Notes: a model not told the origin generated them from the sequence alone. DNA of 64,000 bases from Nocardia harenae NBRC 108248 (GCF_001612885.1 NZ_BDBH01000006.1:1-64000); one strand, 5' to 3'. Positions 44,727 to 55,563 are shown, numbered from the stretch's first letter. Numbers and translations are program-made.

Positions 44727-44846
44727 TCAGCGGGTCAGACCTGGAAGCAACAGCACGGCGACGGTCAGTACGCCGAACAGGATCAGCAGGCTCAGCACGA
44801 GCAGGTCCCGACGAATGCTCTGCGGCTGTTGGATCACCACGCGCAT
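44727..44846 (-). CDS. 39-aa single-helix membrane peptide
   Basis: MRVVIQQPQSIRRDLLVLSL followed by a hydrophobic C-terminal half: one membrane helix with a basic N-terminus, so probably N-in. GGAGG lies five bases before ATG 44846, which fixes the start. Seven bases upstream of the 194-aa membrane gene, so co-transcribed. No family recognised. Confidence 0.65.
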   Translation of the reverse strand: MRVVIQQPQSIRRDLLVLSLLILFGVLTVAVLLLPGLTR

Positions 44847-45016
44847 CGTTGCCTCCGATCTCCCGCCAGCCGACCGGACGAATCTCACCGCGGCAGCATC
44901 TCCGCTGGTGAGCACCGCTCGTCCCGGCAACTCACGGTCTTCACGTCCACTGTGACAGCCCTCACGATACATGCCGGCGTGTCCGAGACAAACTCAGCAC
45001 CCGGTTCGCACCGGAT

Positions 45017-45652
45017 TCACCGGCGATTCACCAGGAAGTAGGCGGTGGAGTCCGGGCGGTACGCCAGAAATACGGCACCTGCTGCCAATACACCCTGCAC
45101 CAGGGTGGCCGCACCGGCCGCGAGCGTCGCGGCGCCTGAGACGGTGTCGAGCGCGAAGAGCGTGCCCGCCGCCATGAGCACCAGCCAGACCCCCGCGATG
45201 GTGAGCACCGTGCGCGCCCACAGCCTGCCCTTGCCGAGCAGGTGCGCGAAGAGCACGCCGAGCCCGGCCAGCGCGATGCCGAACAGCGCGGCGAGCGCGA
45301 GCCCGAGCGTCACCATGAGCTCGGACATCGCCTGGGTGGCCGGTTGCCCGGCCCGCTCCAGGTCACCCCGCATCTGCTCGGCCAGCTCGCCGCGCTGCTG
45401 CACCCCGGCGATCACCGAGGCGATCACCTGGATCAGCCCGAAACCGACGATCGCCCACCACAACTGCTGCGCGGTGCCGACATCGGTCGGCTTCGGCGGC
45501 TGCTCCGGCCGCACCGGCGGCGGGCCGTAGGGCGGCGGAACGGGCGCCCACCGCGGTGGCTCGACCGGCTGAGACGGCGCCTGCTCGAGCTGCGGGCGCG
45601 GCTCGGACTTCGACGGCTCGTCGCGGGTGGGGGAGGCCGGTGACTCGGTCAT
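45017..45652 (-). CDS. four-helix membrane protein, Pro-rich N-terminus
   Basis: 211 aa: about 58 polar, Pro/Glu-rich N-terminal residues, then four hydrophobic helices (LWWAIVGFGLIQVIASVIAGV; LMVTLGLALAALFGIALAGLG; RTVLTIAGVWLVLMAAGTLFA; AATLVQGVLAAGAVFLAYR). Occupies the place of Rv0513 downstream of hemB, 12 bases after it on the same strand. No motif gives a function. The 170 bases beyond, 44847-45016, hold no further gene. Confidence 0.78.
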   Translation of the reverse strand: MTESPASPTRDEPSKSEPRPQLEQAPSQPVEPPRWAPVPPPYGPPPVRPEQPPKPTDVGTAQQLWWAIVGFGLIQVIASVIAGVQQRGELAEQMRGDLERAGQPATQAMSELMVTLGLALAALFGIALAGLGVLFAHLLGKGRLWARTVLTIAGVWLVLMAAGTLFALDTVSGAATLAAGAATLVQGVLAAGAVFLAYRPDSTAYFLVNRR

Positions 45653-45664
45653 CGAAGAACTGCG

Positions 45665-46642
45665 CTACCGCAGCCAGTGCGACGCCTCGGTCGCCCAGTA
45701 GGTGAGCACGATGTCGGCGCCTGCCCGGCGGATCCCGGTCAGCGACTCCAGGATCGCGCCGCGGCGGTCGATCCAGCCGCGCTCGGCGGCGGCGGTGATC
45801 ATGGCGTACTCGCCGGAGATCTGGTAGGCCGCGACCGGCACGGTGGCGCGGTCCGCGACGTCGCGCAGGATATCCAGGTAGGACATGGCGGGCTTGACCA
45901 TCACGATGTCGGCGCCCTCCGCCAGGTCCAGCTCCAGCTCGCGCAGCGACTCCACCCGGTTGGCCGGATCCTGCTGGTAGGTGCGGCGATCGCCCTGCAG
46001 CGAGGAGGCGACCGCCTCGCGGAACGGCCCGTAGAAGGCGGAGGCGTACTTGGCGGCGTAGGCGAGGATGGCGGTGTCCAGGTGCCCGGCCGCGTCCAGC
46101 CCCGCCCGGATCGCCCCGACCTGGCCGTCCATCATGCCGCTGGTGCCGAGCAGGTCGGCCCCGGTCTCGGCCTGGGCCAGCGCCATCGCGACGTAGCGGT
46201 CGACGGTGGCGTCGTTGTCCACGCTGCCGTCGGCCGCGACCACGCCGCAGTGGCCGTGGTCGGTGAACTCGTCCAGGCAGGTGTCGGCCATGATCACGGT
46301 GGCATCGCCGACCTCGGCGGCGAGCGCGCGCAGCCCGCGGTTCAGGATGCCCTCGGGGTCGACGGCCTTGCTGCCGACCGCGTCCTTGTCCCCGGCCAGC
46401 GGCACCCCGAAGAGCATGAGCCCGCCGACGCCCGCCTCGACCGCCTCGACCGCCGCCTTGCGCAGCGAGTCGAGCGAGTGCTGGTACACGCCGGGCATGG
46501 AGCTGATCTCCCTGGCCTCGGCGAGCCCGTCGGCGACGAACATGGGCAGCACCAGATGCCGTGGCTCCAGCGTGGTTTCGGCGACGAGGCGGCGCAGGGC
46601 CGGGGTGCGGCGCAACCGCCGCGGGCGGTCGATTCCGGTCAT
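45665..46642 (-). CDS. hemB: delta-aminolevulinic acid dehydratase
   Basis: Condenses two 5-aminolevulinates to porphobilinogen. 325 aa; both Schiff-base lysine regions are visible, [19 protein letters not shown] and [14 protein letters not shown], with the metal-site region [16 protein letters not shown] (Cys and His present). ATG 46642 starts [12 protein letters not shown]; the frame is open further up. Last haem gene of the rex-hemA-hemC-hemD-hemB series. Confidence 0.95.
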   Translation of the reverse strand: MTGIDRPRRLRRTPALRRLVAETTLEPRHLVLPMFVADGLAEAREISSMPGVYQHSLDSLRKAAVEAVEAGVGGLMLFGVPLAGDKDAVGSKAVDPEGILNRGLRALAAEVGDATVIMADTCLDEFTDHGHCGVVAADGSVDNDATVDRYVAMALAQAETGADLLGTSGMMDGQVGAIRAGLDAAGHLDTAILAYAAKYASAFYGPFREAVASSLQGDRRTYQQDPANRVESLRELELDLAEGADIVMVKPAMSYLDILRDVADRATVPVAAYQISGEYAMITAAAERGWIDRRGAILESLTGIRRAGADIVLTYWATEASHWLR

Positions 46643-46673
46643 GTTTCGCACCTTACGCCTGCCGCGGAAACGG

Positions 46674-48236
46674 CTACCGGCTGCGGCGGCTCTTCTTGCG
46701 CGGCGGGGGAAGCAGCCCCTCGGCGCGCAGCCGGGCGGCGTGCTCGGCCAGCGCCTCGACCAGCGGGCCGACCTGCGCCACCTCGGGCTGCACATCCACC
46801 CGCAGCCCGAACTCCACCGCCGTCTCGGCCGTCTTCGGGCCGATGCAGGCGACGATGGTGCGCGCGTGCGGCTTGCCCGCGATGCCGACCAGATTCCGCA
46901 CGGTGGAGGACGAGGTGAAGAGCACCGCGTCGAAGCCGCCGGTCTTGATCATCTCGCGGGTCTCCGCGGGTGGCGGGGAGGCCCGCACGGTGCGGTAGGC
47001 GGTGACGTCGTCGATCTCCCAGCCGCGGTCGCGCAGCCCCTCGGCCAGCGTCTCGGTGGCGATGTCGGCGCGCGGCAGCAGCACCCGGTTCACCGGGTCG
47101 AAGACGTCGTCGTAGGGCGGGAAGTCGGCGAGCAGCCCCTCGGAGGACTGCTCCCCGCTCGGCACCAGCTCCGGGTTGATGCCGAAGGCGCGCACCCGGT
47201 CCGCGGTGGCCTCGCCGACGCAGGCGATCTTGACGCCGGAGAAGGCACGGGCGTCCAGCCCGAACTCGGCGAACTTCTCCCACACCGCGCGCACCGCGTT
47301 GGTGGAGGTGAAGACCACCCACTGGTAGCGGCCGTCGACCAGCCCCTTGACCGCGCGCTCCATCTGCGCCGGGCTGCGCGGCGGCTCCACCGCGATGGTG
47401 GGCACCTCGGCCGGGATGGCGCCGTGCGTTACCAGCCGCTCGCTCATCTCGGCCGCCTGGTCCTTGGTGCGCGGCACGAGCACGGTCCAGCCGTACAGCG
47501 CGCGCGACTCCCACCAGGACATCTTGCTGCGGCTGGAGACCACCTTGCCGATGGTCAGCACCAGCGGGCCGACCAGCTCGGAGGCGGCGCTGTTCAGCGT
47601 GGCCAGCGTGGCCTCGATGGTGCGCTGCTGGCGGGTGGTGCCGCGCACGGTCACCGCCACCGGGGTCTGCGGGGCCATGCCGTGCTCGACCAGCGCGCTC
47701 GCGGTCTCGGCCAGGTGGCCGGAGGTGGCGTGCAGCACCAGCGGGCCGGGCGCGGCGGCCAGCGCCGCCCAGTCGACCTCGCCGCGCACGTCGGCCTCGG
47801 TGTGCCCGGAGCCGAGCGCGATGCCCGCGTAGCTGGGCACCGCGGAGCCGTTCGGCAGCCCCGGCAGCACCTCGAAGGCGACGTGCGAGCGGGTGACGGC
47901 GGTGACCTCGGCGATCACCGAGTCGGTGGTCAGCGGATCGCCCGCGACCACGCGCACCACGTCGTTCCCGGCCTTGGCCTCGGCGACCAGCGTCTTGGCG
48001 ACCTCGGCGGGCTCGCCGAGCGCGGGCCGCACGTCCACCGGGCGCTCGCCGTCCTCGGCCTCCGGCACCGCAATCCCGATGAGCGCGAGCACGCCCTTGT
48101 CCACGTCGGGGTCGGTGAAGGCGAGCGTGGCCCGGCCGAGTACCTCGCGGGCGCGCACGGTGAGCAGCGCCGGATCACCGGGGCCGGAGCCGACGAACAG
48201 GATGCGCCCGGGTTGCTTCTTGGTGGATCGGCTCAT
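46674..48236 (-). CDS. cobA-hemD: fused uroporphyrinogen-III methyltransferase/synthase
   Basis: 520-aa two-domain enzyme. Residues 1 to about 245 are SUMT/CobA-like ([39 protein letters not shown]), and residues about 255-510 are uroporphyrinogen-III synthase ([52 protein letters not shown]). The synthase half makes the haem precursor; the methyltransferase half can branch to sirohaem or cobalamin. Overlaps hemC by four bases (ATGA). Rv0511 has the same name and place. Confidence 0.94.
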   Translation of the reverse strand: MSRSTKKQPGRILFVGSGPGDPALLTVRAREVLGRATLAFTDPDVDKGVLALIGIAVPEAEDGERPVDVRPALGEPAEVAKTLVAEAKAGNDVVRVVAGDPLTTDSVIAEVTAVTRSHVAFEVLPGLPNGSAVPSYAGIALGSGHTEADVRGEVDWAALAAAPGPLVLHATSGHLAETASALVEHGMAPQTPVAVTVRGTTRQQRTIEATLATLNSAASELVGPLVLTIGKVVSSRSKMSWWESRALYGWTVLVPRTKDQAAEMSERLVTHGAIPAEVPTIAVEPPRSPAQMERAVKGLVDGRYQWVVFTSTNAVRAVWEKFAEFGLDARAFSGVKIACVGEATADRVRAFGINPELVPSGEQSSEGLLADFPPYDDVFDPVNRVLLPRADIATETLAEGLRDRGWEIDDVTAYRTVRASPPPAETREMIKTGGFDAVLFTSSSTVRNLVGIAGKPHARTIVACIGPKTAETAVEFGLRVDVQPEVAQVGPLVEALAEHAARLRAEGLLPPPRKKSRRSR

Positions 48237-49315
48237 CGGGTGTTCTCCATCGGACTGGGGTGGGTGACGTCAGGGGCGGACGGCGTCGCCGTCCGCGGGG
48301 TGGGGTCGCCGTCCCCCGCGGCGATCTCCGGGCGCGCCGCTCCGGCGGCCCCGAGCAGTTCGCGTGCGCCCAGGTCGAGCAGTTCCCTGGCGAGCGCTCT
48401 GCCGAGCTCGTCCGCCCGCTCCGGCGCGCCGACGATCGAGGCGCGGACCACGTCCGACCCGTCGATCGCGGCGGCGCACCCGCGCAGCGAGAGCTCCTCG
48501 ACGATGCGGCCGTCGTCGTCGAGCGACTCGACGACCTCGGCCAGTGCGCCGACCGGCGCGGTGCAGCCCGCCTCCAGCTCGGCGAGCAGGCCGCGCTCGG
48601 CGACGACCGCCGCGCGCGAGGCGGCATCGTCCAGCCCGCGCACGATCTCGACCAGCTCGGTGTCCTCGATCCGGCACTCCACCGCGAGCGCACCCTGGGC
48701 GGGCGCGGGCAGCATCTGCACCGGCTCCAGCGCCTCGGTGACGGCGTCGGTGCGCTCGATCCTGGCCAGCCCGGCCCGCGCCACCACGACCGCGTCCAGC
48801 TCACCGTCGGCGACCTTGCGCAGCCGGGTTTCCAGGTTGCCGCGCAGCGGCACGATCTCCAGCCCGAGCCCGAGCGCGAGCAGCTGGGCCGCCCGGCGCG
48901 GCGCCGATGTGCCGATCCGGGAGCCGGCGGGCAGCTCGCCGAGGACCAGGCCGTCCCGCGCGACCAGCGCGTCCCGCGGATCGGCGCGCGGCGGTACCGC
49001 GGCGATGACGAAGCGCGGGTCCCGCGCGGTCGGCAGGTCCTTGTAGGAGTGCACCGCGATATCGACGCTGCCGCGCGCCAGCTCCTCCCGCAGCGCCGTG
49101 GTGAAGACCCCGACGCCGATCTCCTGCACCGGCGCCTGGGAGAGGTCACCGGCGGTCTTGACCACCACCAGCTCGGCCGGCTGCCCGGCCGCGACCAGCG
49201 CGTCCCGGACCGTGCCCGCCTGGGTCAGCGCCAGCAGGCTGCCCCTGGTCCCGATGCGCCACGGCGCGCGGGCACCGACACCGCTCACGTCGCCCTCTTC
49301 GTGCACCATGGTCAT
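48233..49315 (-). CDS. hemC: porphobilinogen deaminase
   Basis: Polymerises four porphobilinogens to hydroxymethylbilane. Conserved pieces: [26 protein letters not shown] (Asp/Lys), [16 protein letters not shown], and the dipyrromethane-cofactor cysteine in [12 protein letters not shown]. 360 aa with an Ala/Pro-rich tail. ATG 49315 overlaps the hemA stop by one base (TGATG); an alternative start is the second methionine. Confidence 0.94.
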   Translation of the reverse strand: MTMVHEEGDVSGVGARAPWRIGTRGSLLALTQAGTVRDALVAAGQPAELVVVKTAGDLSQAPVQEIGVGVFTTALREELARGSVDIAVHSYKDLPTARDPRFVIAAVPPRADPRDALVARDGLVLGELPAGSRIGTSAPRRAAQLLALGLGLEIVPLRGNLETRLRKVADGELDAVVVARAGLARIERTDAVTEALEPVQMLPAPAQGALAVECRIEDTELVEIVRGLDDAASRAAVVAERGLLAELEAGCTAPVGALAEVVESLDDDGRIVEELSLRGCAAAIDGSDVVRASIVGAPERADELGRALARELLDLGARELLGAAGAARPEIAAGDGDPTPRTATPSAPDVTHPSPMENTR

Positions 49316-50712
49316 CAGGAAAGCCCCTGTTCGTCGCCGCGGTGGCCCGCGGTGAAGTCGTCGGCGAAGCCGGCGGGGAGCTCCCCGCCGAGCGCGGTCA
49401 CCTCCATGGGCGCCGCGACGGCCTGTGCCGCTCCCGGTTTGAGTTCGAACAATTCGCGCAGCGCCTCGGCGTAGCTGTCGCCGCCCGGCGTCGAGGCCAG
49501 CTGCTTGACCCGCACCGTCGGCGCGTGCAGCAGCTTGTCCACCACCCGGCGCACCGTGCGCGCGACCTCGTCGCGCTCCGGGTTCGCCAGGCCGGGCAGC
49601 CGCGAATCCAGCCGCAGCAGCTCCGCCTCGACCACCTCGGCGGCGCGCTGCCGCAGCGCCGCGACGGTCGGCGTCACCTCGGCCATGCGCTGCCCGGCCA
49701 GGTACTTGGCCAGCTCGTCGGCGACGATGCCGCGCGCGGCGGTGGTGTCGTCGGCGGCGGCGCCCGCGGCCGGGTCGTGCTGCAGCGTCTCGATGTCGAT
49801 CACCGCGACGCCGGGCAGCCCGGCGACGGCGTGCTCCACGTCGCGCGGCAGCCCCAGGTCGCAGCAGACCAGCGGCCGCTCCGCGGATTCCCGCCCGGCC
49901 AGCGCGCGGTGCACGTCGGCGAGCGTCACCACCGCGCCGACCGCCCCGGTACAGGTGACGACGACATCCGCCGCGGCCATCGCCTCCGGCAGCCGGGAGA
50001 ACTCCAACCCATCGGCCTCGATGCCGTAGCCGCGGGCGATCTCGGCCAGCCGCTCGGCGCGGCCGAGCGTCCGGTTCACCACCACGATCCGCTCGATCCC
50101 GGCGCGCGCCAGGTGCGCGACCGCGAGCCCGCCCATGGCGCCCGCCCCGACCACCACCGCGGTGCGGCCGCCCAGCGTGCCGACGATCTCCTGCGCGCGG
50201 TCCAGCGCGACCGAGACCACCGAGGCGCCCGCCCGGTCGATGCCGGTCTCCGAGTGCACCCGCTTGCCCACCCGCAGCGCGTGCTGGGCCAGCTCGTGCA
50301 GGGTGCGGCCGACGGCCTGCTGGGCATCGGCGGAGGCGTAGGCGCCGCGAATCTGGCCGAGCACCTGCTGCTCGCCCACGACCATCGAGTCCAGCCCGCT
50401 GGCCACCGCGAAGAGGTGCTCGGCGGCGGCCTCGCTGTAGCGCACGTAGGCGTGCTTGGTGAGCTCGGTCATCGGCAGCCCGGAGTGCCTGGTCAGCAGC
50501 TCGCCGACCTCGGCGAGGCCGCCGTGGAAGGCATCGACCACCGCGTAGACCTCGACCCGGTTGCAGGTGGAGAGGATCATCGCCTCGGCGACGTGACTCG
50601 AGGCGAGCAGCCGGTCGACCAGCTTCGGCCGGTCGGTGTCGGTGACGGCCACCTTCTCCAGCACCGCCACCGGCGCACTGCGGTGCGAGATACCGACGAG
50701 AAGAACGCTCAT
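49315..50712 (-). CDS. hemA: glutamyl-tRNA reductase
   Basis: First committed enzyme of the C5 tetrapyrrole pathway. N-terminal catalytic motif [12 protein letters not shown] (active-site Cys about residue 50), [13 protein letters not shown], and the NADPH Rossmann segment [21 protein letters not shown]-terminal dimerisation domain ends at a short variable tail. 465 aa. Overlaps rex by four bases (ATGA), so haem synthesis is read directly behind the redox sensor. Confidence 0.95.
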   Translation of the reverse strand: MSVLLVGISHRSAPVAVLEKVAVTDTDRPKLVDRLLASSHVAEAMILSTCNRVEVYAVVDAFHGGLAEVGELLTRHSGLPMTELTKHAYVRYSEAAAEHLFAVASGLDSMVVGEQQVLGQIRGAYASADAQQAVGRTLHELAQHALRVGKRVHSETGIDRAGASVVSVALDRAQEIVGTLGGRTAVVVGAGAMGGLAVAHLARAGIERIVVVNRTLGRAERLAEIARGYGIEADGLEFSRLPEAMAAADVVVTCTGAVGAVVTLADVHRALAGRESAERPLVCCDLGLPRDVEHAVAGLPGVAVIDIETLQHDPAAGAAADDTTAARGIVADELAKYLAGQRMAEVTPTVAALRQRAAEVVEAELLRLDSRLPGLANPERDEVARTVRRVVDKLLHAPTVRVKQLASTPGGDSYAEALRELFELKPGAAQAVAAPMEVTALGGELPAGFADDFTAGHRGDEQGLS

Positions 50713-51572
50713 GGTGTTACCACCGATCCCTTGCTGCTTGGCTCCGTTGCCGAATGGGAGGCAGACGACCGAGTGCGCCCGCTGGCTCGATTGGCGGCTC
50801 CGCCACCGCGCGCGCCCGGCGCCCGGCGCGCGATCCGTCCGGAGACGGCGTGCGCGACCTCGGGCAGCGGCGCGTCGCGCGCCGTCTCGAAGGAGAGCAT
50901 CTGGAGCTCGACCGCGAGGTCGACGCGGCGGATCTGCACCGCGGCGGGGGCGTGCAGCTCGCAGGGCGCGAAGCTGAGGATGGAGCGCAGCCCGGCGGCG
51001 ACCAGCCGGTCGCAGACCTCCTGGGCCGCGGCGTCCGGTACCGCGATCACCGCGATGGTCGGGGCCAGCGCGCCGACCAGGTCGGCCAGCTGGGCGACGT
51101 CGGCGACGGCGAGCCCGGCGACCTCGGCGCCGACCAGCCGCGGGTCGCTGTCGAAGATCCCGACCACGCTGAAGCCGCGGCGGCGGAACCCGCCGTAGCC
51201 GACCAGGGCGCGGCCCAGGTTGCCCGCCCCGACCAGCACCACCCGGTGCCCCTCGGCGAGGCCGAGCACGTCCTCGATGCGGGCGCGCAGCTTGGCCACG
51301 TCGTAGCCGACCCCGCGGACGCCGTTCGGGCCGAGGAAGGAGAGATCCTTGCGCAGCTTCGCGGAATTGACACCCGCCGCGACAGCCAGTTCCTCACTCG
51401 ATACGATGGCAACACCCTCGTCGGCGATCCCGGCGAGAACGCGGAGATAGGTCGCCAGCCGGGCGACCGTCGCCTGCGGAATGTCTCTTCTACCGTCGGC
51501 CGGTCTGGAACCGTCGGGCCTGCGCAGAGCCCCGCCGGAGACGCCACCGGGCGTCTCGTGCTGCTCTGTCAC
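50709..51572 (-). CDS. rex: redox-sensing repressor Rex
   Basis: NADH/NAD+-responsive repressor, known in Streptomyces to control rex-hemACD and respiratory genes. 287 aa: N-terminal winged helix ([18 protein letters not shown]... [23 protein letters not shown]), then a Rossmann domain ([30 protein letters not shown]) and a domain-swap helix. Basic C-terminal tail of about 40 residues. GTG 51572 chosen for the GAGGAG upstream; the frame is open to 52058. A matching operator is at 51761-51778. Confidence 0.92.
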   Translation of the reverse strand: MTEQHETPGGVSGGALRRPDGSRPADGRRDIPQATVARLATYLRVLAGIADEGVAIVSSEELAVAAGVNSAKLRKDLSFLGPNGVRGVGYDVAKLRARIEDVLGLAEGHRVVLVGAGNLGRALVGYGGFRRRGFSVVGIFDSDPRLVGAEVAGLAVADVAQLADLVGALAPTIAVIAVPDAAAQEVCDRLVAAGLRSILSFAPCELHAPAAVQIRRVDLAVELQMLSFETARDAPLPEVAHAVSGRIARRAPGARGGGAANRASGRTRSSASHSATEPSSKGSVVTP

Positions 51573-51760
51573 GTTCGTCGGCTCCTCGTTCCGGCCCGGC
51601 GGTCCGGCTTGCGTCGCTCGACCGCTGGGGCCGCGGCTGCCGGTGCTGCCCGGGTGTGCCGTCGGGAGGCGGTTCGATTCGAGATGGTGTCGGGTGCGCC
51701 CGGGCCTCGGCGCGCAGCAGCGCGGCTCGGCGTGCGGGGTGCTGCCACCACCGTAACTGC

Positions 51761-51778
51761 TTGTGAAGCCCTGCACAA
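51761..51778. promoter_or_regulatory. Rex operator
   Basis: TTGTGAAGCCCTGCACAA, an 18-bp site with perfect TTGTG-N8-CACAA ends, as in Rex operators (ROP). It lies 189 bases before the rex start in the 278-base gap 51573-51850. Expected to give NADH-relieved autoregulation of rex and the hem genes behind it. Confidence 0.75.
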
Positions 51779-51850
51779 AGTCGGTGAACCGGGCCTCATT
51801 TTGCTCCGGCAAACCACCGGCGAGCGAAACCCCGGCGAACCGGGAGCGGG

Positions 51851-52111
51851 TCAGCCGCTCAGATCGGCGCGCAGCCGCGGCTCGTCGACGTCGAAGTAGG
51901 AGTGCTCGCGGCCGTCCAACAGCACCACAGGCAGGCGATCTCCGTACTCCGCGCGCAATTCCGGCTGCGTCGCCGCGGCCTCGTCGACATCGACGGTTTC
52001 CGGGGTCAGCCCGAAGTCGGCACAGATTTCGCGCAGGTGTTCGAGTGCCGTAGCACACAGCCCGCAGCCGGTACGTGTCAGCAAAGTCACCGAACGAGAG
52101 GGTCCGCTCAT
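51851..52111 (-). CDS. glutaredoxin-like protein
   Basis: 86-aa thioredoxin-fold protein: SVTLLTRTGCGLCATALEHL (CxxC as CGLC), VDVDEAAATQPELRAEYGDRLPVVLLDG with cis-Pro, then YFDVDEPRLRADL. Matches Rv0508 beside the hem operon. Start chosen at ATG 52111 (MSGPSRS), although two methionines just upstream are possible. Divergent from serB (116 bases between). Shorter than typical glutaredoxin but complete. Confidence 0.85.
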   Translation of the reverse strand: MSGPSRSVTLLTRTGCGLCATALEHLREICADFGLTPETVDVDEAAATQPELRAEYGDRLPVVLLDGREHSYFDVDEPRLRADLSG

Positions 52112-52226
52112 GGTCATCATCAAAACACTGCGCGGCGCGGGCGATCCGGCGGACCGGGTCGCGGCGATCCGTCGGCTCCGGCGGTTAGTGTGGGATGTGG
52201 TTCGCGCGAACGGGCGGAGGTAGTCG

Positions 52227-53252
52227 GTGCCGGAACGATCGAGGATGGCTAGGGGCGGCTTCATCGCGGGCCGGTTCGGCGAGTTCCCGGTGCGGTGGAA
52301 CGTGGGCTCGATCGGCCAGGGGCTGCAAGATCAGATCGCCCGCATCTCCCGCAGCCCGTTCGGCCCCAGCGAGGAGGAGGTGCGGGCGAACCTCGCAGGC
52401 GAGGCGAGTGCCGACGCCGCCCTCACCCTGCACGAGTCGGAGCTGGCCGACGGCATCGACATCGGCACCCCCGAGGTCCCCCGCGACCTGACCGCGGCCG
52501 CCTTCTTCGACGTGGACAACACCATGGTCCAGGGCGCCTCCATCGTCCACTTCGCCCGCGGCCTGGCCGCGCGCAAGTACTTCAAGACCTCGGACCTGAT
52601 GGATGTCGCCTGGAAGCAGGTCAAGTTCCGGGTAACCGGCAAGGAGAACAGCACCGACATGGCCACCGGCCGCGAGAAGGCCCTTGCCTTCATCGCGGGC
52701 CGCCCCACCGCCGAACTCGCCATGCTCGGCGAGGAGATCTACGACGAGATCATCGCCGACAAGATCTGGCCGGGCACCAGGGCACTCGCCCAGATGCACC
52801 TCGACGCCGGCCAGCAGGTCTGGCTGGTCACCGCGACCCCCGTCGAGCTGGCCCAGGTTATCGCCAAGCGCCTCGGCCTGACCGGCGCTCTCGGCACCGT
52901 CGCCGAGAGCGTCGACGGCAAGTTCACGGGCCGCCTGGTAGGCGACGTGCTGCACGGACTCGGCAAGGCCCACGCCGTCCGCGCCCTCGCCATCCGCGAG
53001 GGCCTGAACCTCAAGCGCTGCACGGCCTACTCCGACAGCCACAACGACGTCCCCATGCTCTCCCTGGTAGGCACCTCGGTAGCCATCAACCCGGATTCCG
53101 ACCTCCGCGAGGTAGCCCGCAACCGAGGCTGGGAAATCCGCGACTTCCGAACCGGCCGCAAGGCGGCCAAAATCGGCGTCCCCACCGCCCTGGCCATAGG
53201 CGCCGCAGGCGGCGCAGTAGCCGCGGCAGTAACCCACCGCAAGAACCACTAA
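52227..53252 (+). CDS. serB: HAD-IB phosphatase, SerB1-like
   Basis: 341-aa haloacid-dehalogenase subclass IB hydrolase. Motif [16 protein letters not shown] (nucleophile Asp, about residue 92), motif [10 protein letters not shown], motif III region GKAHAVRAL, motif [17 protein letters not shown]. SerB-type enzymes make serine from phosphoserine, but this branch (Rv0505c) is not proven to do so; a C-terminal Ala-rich hydrophobic segment ([20 protein letters not shown]) suggests membrane attachment. GTG 52227 or ATG 52245 could start it. Confidence 0.85.
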   Translation: MPERSRMARGGFIAGRFGEFPVRWNVGSIGQGLQDQIARISRSPFGPSEEEVRANLAGEASADAALTLHESELADGIDIGTPEVPRDLTAAAFFDVDNTMVQGASIVHFARGLAARKYFKTSDLMDVAWKQVKFRVTGKENSTDMATGREKALAFIAGRPTAELAMLGEEIYDEIIADKIWPGTRALAQMHLDAGQQVWLVTATPVELAQVIAKRLGLTGALGTVAESVDGKFTGRLVGDVLHGLGKAHAVRALAIREGLNLKRCTAYSDSHNDVPMLSLVGTSVAINPDSDLREVARNRGWEIRDFRTGRKAAKIGVPTALAIGAAGGAVAAAVTHRKNH

Positions 53253-53307
53253 CCCGGGAAAACCCCAAGTAGCGAGCTCCGCCCCCCTCCCAACCACCCC
53301 GGGGGCT

Positions 53308-53436
53308 AGTCTTACGAGCCCCGTTCGCCGCCCGTCTCGTCGTTCAGCGCTCGAAGCGCATGCGCCGAAAGCGCGAGTCTCGAGCGCTGAACGACGAGAC
53401 TCCCCGGGGCGGCGAACACGCGCGGCGCAGCCGCGC
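53308..53436. repeat. palindromic element, copy A
   Basis: Long hairpin: outer arms 53323-53333 / 53407-53417 (11 bp), a 6-base bulge on the right side, inner arms 53334-53354 / 53380-53400 (21 bp, perfect), and a 25-base loop. A second hairpin follows (53420-53426 / 53430-53436, 3-base loop). Homologous to the inverted copy at 63727-63852. It sits between two convergent genes, so it could also act as a terminator in both directions. Confidence 0.85.
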
Positions 53437-53470
53437 CATCAAACACAGCTGGTGAGACTAATACTCGAAC

Positions 53471-54493
53471 TCAGCCCAGCACCGGGTTCCGCCGCTTCGC
53501 CAACTGCTTGTACAGCGTCTGCTGGATGGTCTCGCGCACCTGGTCGGTCACCTCGAACATCAACATCGGATCGTCCGCCGCCTCCGGCGAGTACTCCGTC
53601 GTGGCTATCGGCTCCCCGAACTCGATGTACCACTTACTGGGCAACGGCACCGCCCCCAGCAGCCCGAGGTGCGGGAAGGTCGGCGTCACCGGGAAGTACG
53701 GCAAGCCGAGCAGCCGAGCCAGCGGCTTGATATCGGCGAGCTTGGGATAGATCTCCTCCGACCCCACGATCGAGCACGGAATGATCGGCACCCCCGTCCG
53801 CACAGCGGCCGCGACGAACCCACCCCTGCCGAATCGCTGCAACTTGTACCGATCGGCGTAGTTCTTCCCCACGCCCTTGAACCCCTCGGGAAACACCCCG
53901 GTCAACTCTCCGGAGCGCAACAGCCGCTCGGCATCGGGCGGGCAGGCGAGCGTGTGCCCCGCCTTCCGAGCGAGCGTCCCCAGAACCGGCGTCTCGAACA
54001 GCAGATCCGCCGCGAGCAACCGCAGCGCCCGCTGCTTGGCGTGGTGATCGTGCACCGCGAGCTGCAACATCAGCCCGTCGATCGGAATCGTGCCTGCGTG
54101 GTTGGCGACCAGCAGCGCACCCCCTACCTCGGGCACGTGCTCCATCCCGTTGACCTGCACCCGGAACCAGTGCTCGGCCAGCGGCCGCAGCGCGGGCAGC
54201 AGCACCGACTCCAGCAGGTGCTCGTCGAACCCGAACTCGTCCACCTGGTAATCCCCGGACAGCCGCCGCCTGGCGAACTCGGCCGTCCGGCTGATGCCCT
54301 TTCCGAGCAACCCCCTGACCAGCCCGGAGACCGACTGCGGCGGCCGCGGCGCGGCGTCCGGTAGTCGATCGGTGAGCGAGGTGACCGAGCCGGCCGGGGT
54401 TCGGCCCGCACTGTCCCAGCGCCGTGCGGTCGGCCGCGGCCGCGTCTCGACAGCGGTCTCCGGCAGCCGGATGACCTTTGCTACGTCGTTCAT
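53471..54493 (-). CDS. lysophospholipid acyltransferase-family protein
   Basis: 340-aa membrane-associated PlsC-like acyltransferase (Rv0502 equivalent). NHAGTIPIDGLMLQ holds the catalytic His/Asp block, GVFPEGFKGVGKNY is the acyl-acceptor glycine/glutamate motif, and VPIIPCSIVGSEEIYPKL is the later block. The first ~70 residues are Arg/Pro-rich. ATG 54493 overlaps the epimerase stop by four bases (ATGA). Acceptor lipid unknown. Confidence 0.85.
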   Translation of the reverse strand: MNDVAKVIRLPETAVETRPRPTARRWDSAGRTPAGSVTSLTDRLPDAAPRPPQSVSGLVRGLLGKGISRTAEFARRRLSGDYQVDEFGFDEHLLESVLLPALRPLAEHWFRVQVNGMEHVPEVGGALLVANHAGTIPIDGLMLQLAVHDHHAKQRALRLLAADLLFETPVLGTLARKAGHTLACPPDAERLLRSGELTGVFPEGFKGVGKNYADRYKLQRFGRGGFVAAAVRTGVPIIPCSIVGSEEIYPKLADIKPLARLLGLPYFPVTPTFPHLGLLGAVPLPSKWYIEFGEPIATTEYSPEAADDPMLMFEVTDQVRETIQQTLYKQLAKRRNPVLG

Positions 54494-55563
54494 CTGTGTG
54501 CTCCCGTACCGGCCCCGACAAGGCCGAGCAGTTTGTTTTCTGCGGCATCGATCCACGCCGGGTCGATGACGGGCCGCAACGCTGCGCCCCCGATGAAGTC
54601 GTCGAAAGCCTGCACTGTCGTCCAGCGCGGCTGGAAGCCGAGCTCGGTGCGCATGCGGGTGGTGTCGAGCCCGCAGCCGAAGTGGAAGTAGTCGAGCTGC
54701 TCGCCGCTGAATTCGCGCATGACCCGGCCCATGAGGGTGCGCCCGACCGTGCGGAAGACCGAGAACGGCACCGGCACCTGGATCCGGCCCGCCCGCCGCA
54801 CCACCTGGGAGAGCGTGAGCGCGCCGTCGCCCGCCACGTTGAAGGTGCCGCTGGCGAGGGTGTGCGCGGCGTGCACGAGCGCGGCGACCGCGTCCTCCTC
54901 GTGCAGCAGCTGCATTCTGGCGTCCCGGCCGAAGACGGTCGGCGTCACCGGCGACCGCAGGTATTCGATGCCGCGGGCGGCGAGCCGGGGGCCGACGATC
55001 GGAGCCAGCCGCAGGGTGGCGATGGCGATATCCGGCCTGCGCCGGGCGAGCCCGCGGACGAAGCCCTCGACCTCGATCATGTCGCGGGCGAAGGCGCCGC
55101 TCGGCGGCCTGCGGGCCCCCATCTCCTCGGTGAACTTGGCCGGGTCCTTGGCGCTGCCGCCGTACACCGCCGAGGAGGAGCGCACCACGACGCGGCGCAT
55201 GGTCGGCGCCTTCTGGCACACGGCGAACAACTGCATGGCGCCGAGCACATTGAGATCCTTCATGACCGCGCGCCCGCCGCCCGCGGGCGGATGCGTGAGC
55301 ACGGCGGTGTGCACGAGGGTGTCGACCGCATTTCCGTCGACCACCTTGCGAATCAAGGGGTTTCGAATATCGGCGCGCACGAATTCGGCCCGGCCCATGC
55401 GGCGGCGCAGTTCGGCGCTCGGCATTACGGAATCGACCGCGAGCACCCGCTCGATCGCGGGGTCGCGGGCGAGCCTGGCGACGACATCGCCGCCGAAGAA
55501 CCGGCTCGCACCGGTCACCATCACCACCGTGGGCTGGTGCCCGTCTCTCGTGTCTGCACCCAT
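54490..55563 (-). CDS. NAD-dependent epimerase/SDR family protein
   Basis: 357-aa extended SDR (Rv0501, called galE2). Rossmann start VVMVTGASRFFGGDVVARLA; the canonical TGxxGxxG is altered to TGASRFFGG. The active-site Ser/Tyr appear as VRSSSAVYGG, but the Lys four residues after Tyr (YxxxK) is not obvious, so classical epimerase activity is doubtful. C-terminal substrate domain AGRIQVPVPFSVFRTVG. ATG 55563 chosen (MGADTRDGHQ). Confidence 0.82.
   Translation of the reverse strand: MGADTRDGHQPTVVMVTGASRFFGGDVVARLARDPAIERVLAVDSVMPSAELRRRMGRAEFVRADIRNPLIRKVVDGNAVDTLVHTAVLTHPPAGGGRAVMKDLNVLGAMQLFAVCQKAPTMRRVVVRSSSAVYGGSAKDPAKFTEEMGARRPPSGAFARDMIEVEGFVRGLARRRPDIAIATLRLAPIVGPRLAARGIEYLRSPVTPTVFGRDARMQLLHEEDAVAALVHAAHTLASGTFNVAGDGALTLSQVVRRAGRIQVPVPFSVFRTVGRTLMGRVMREFSGEQLDYFHFGCGLDTTRMRTELGFQPRWTTVQAFDDFIGGAALRPVIDPAWIDAAENKLLGLVGAGTGAHR

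Noticed and set aside
52227..53252. Sole phosphoserine phosphatase of the serine pathway
   Set aside because: HAD-IB motifs are clear, but the long N-terminal part and hydrophobic tail differ from typical SerB, so substrate is left open.
54490..55563. Functional UDP-glucose 4-epimerase (GalE)
   Set aside because: The fold is right, but the TGxxGxxG and YxxxK signatures are altered, so the gene is called only as an SDR-family protein.
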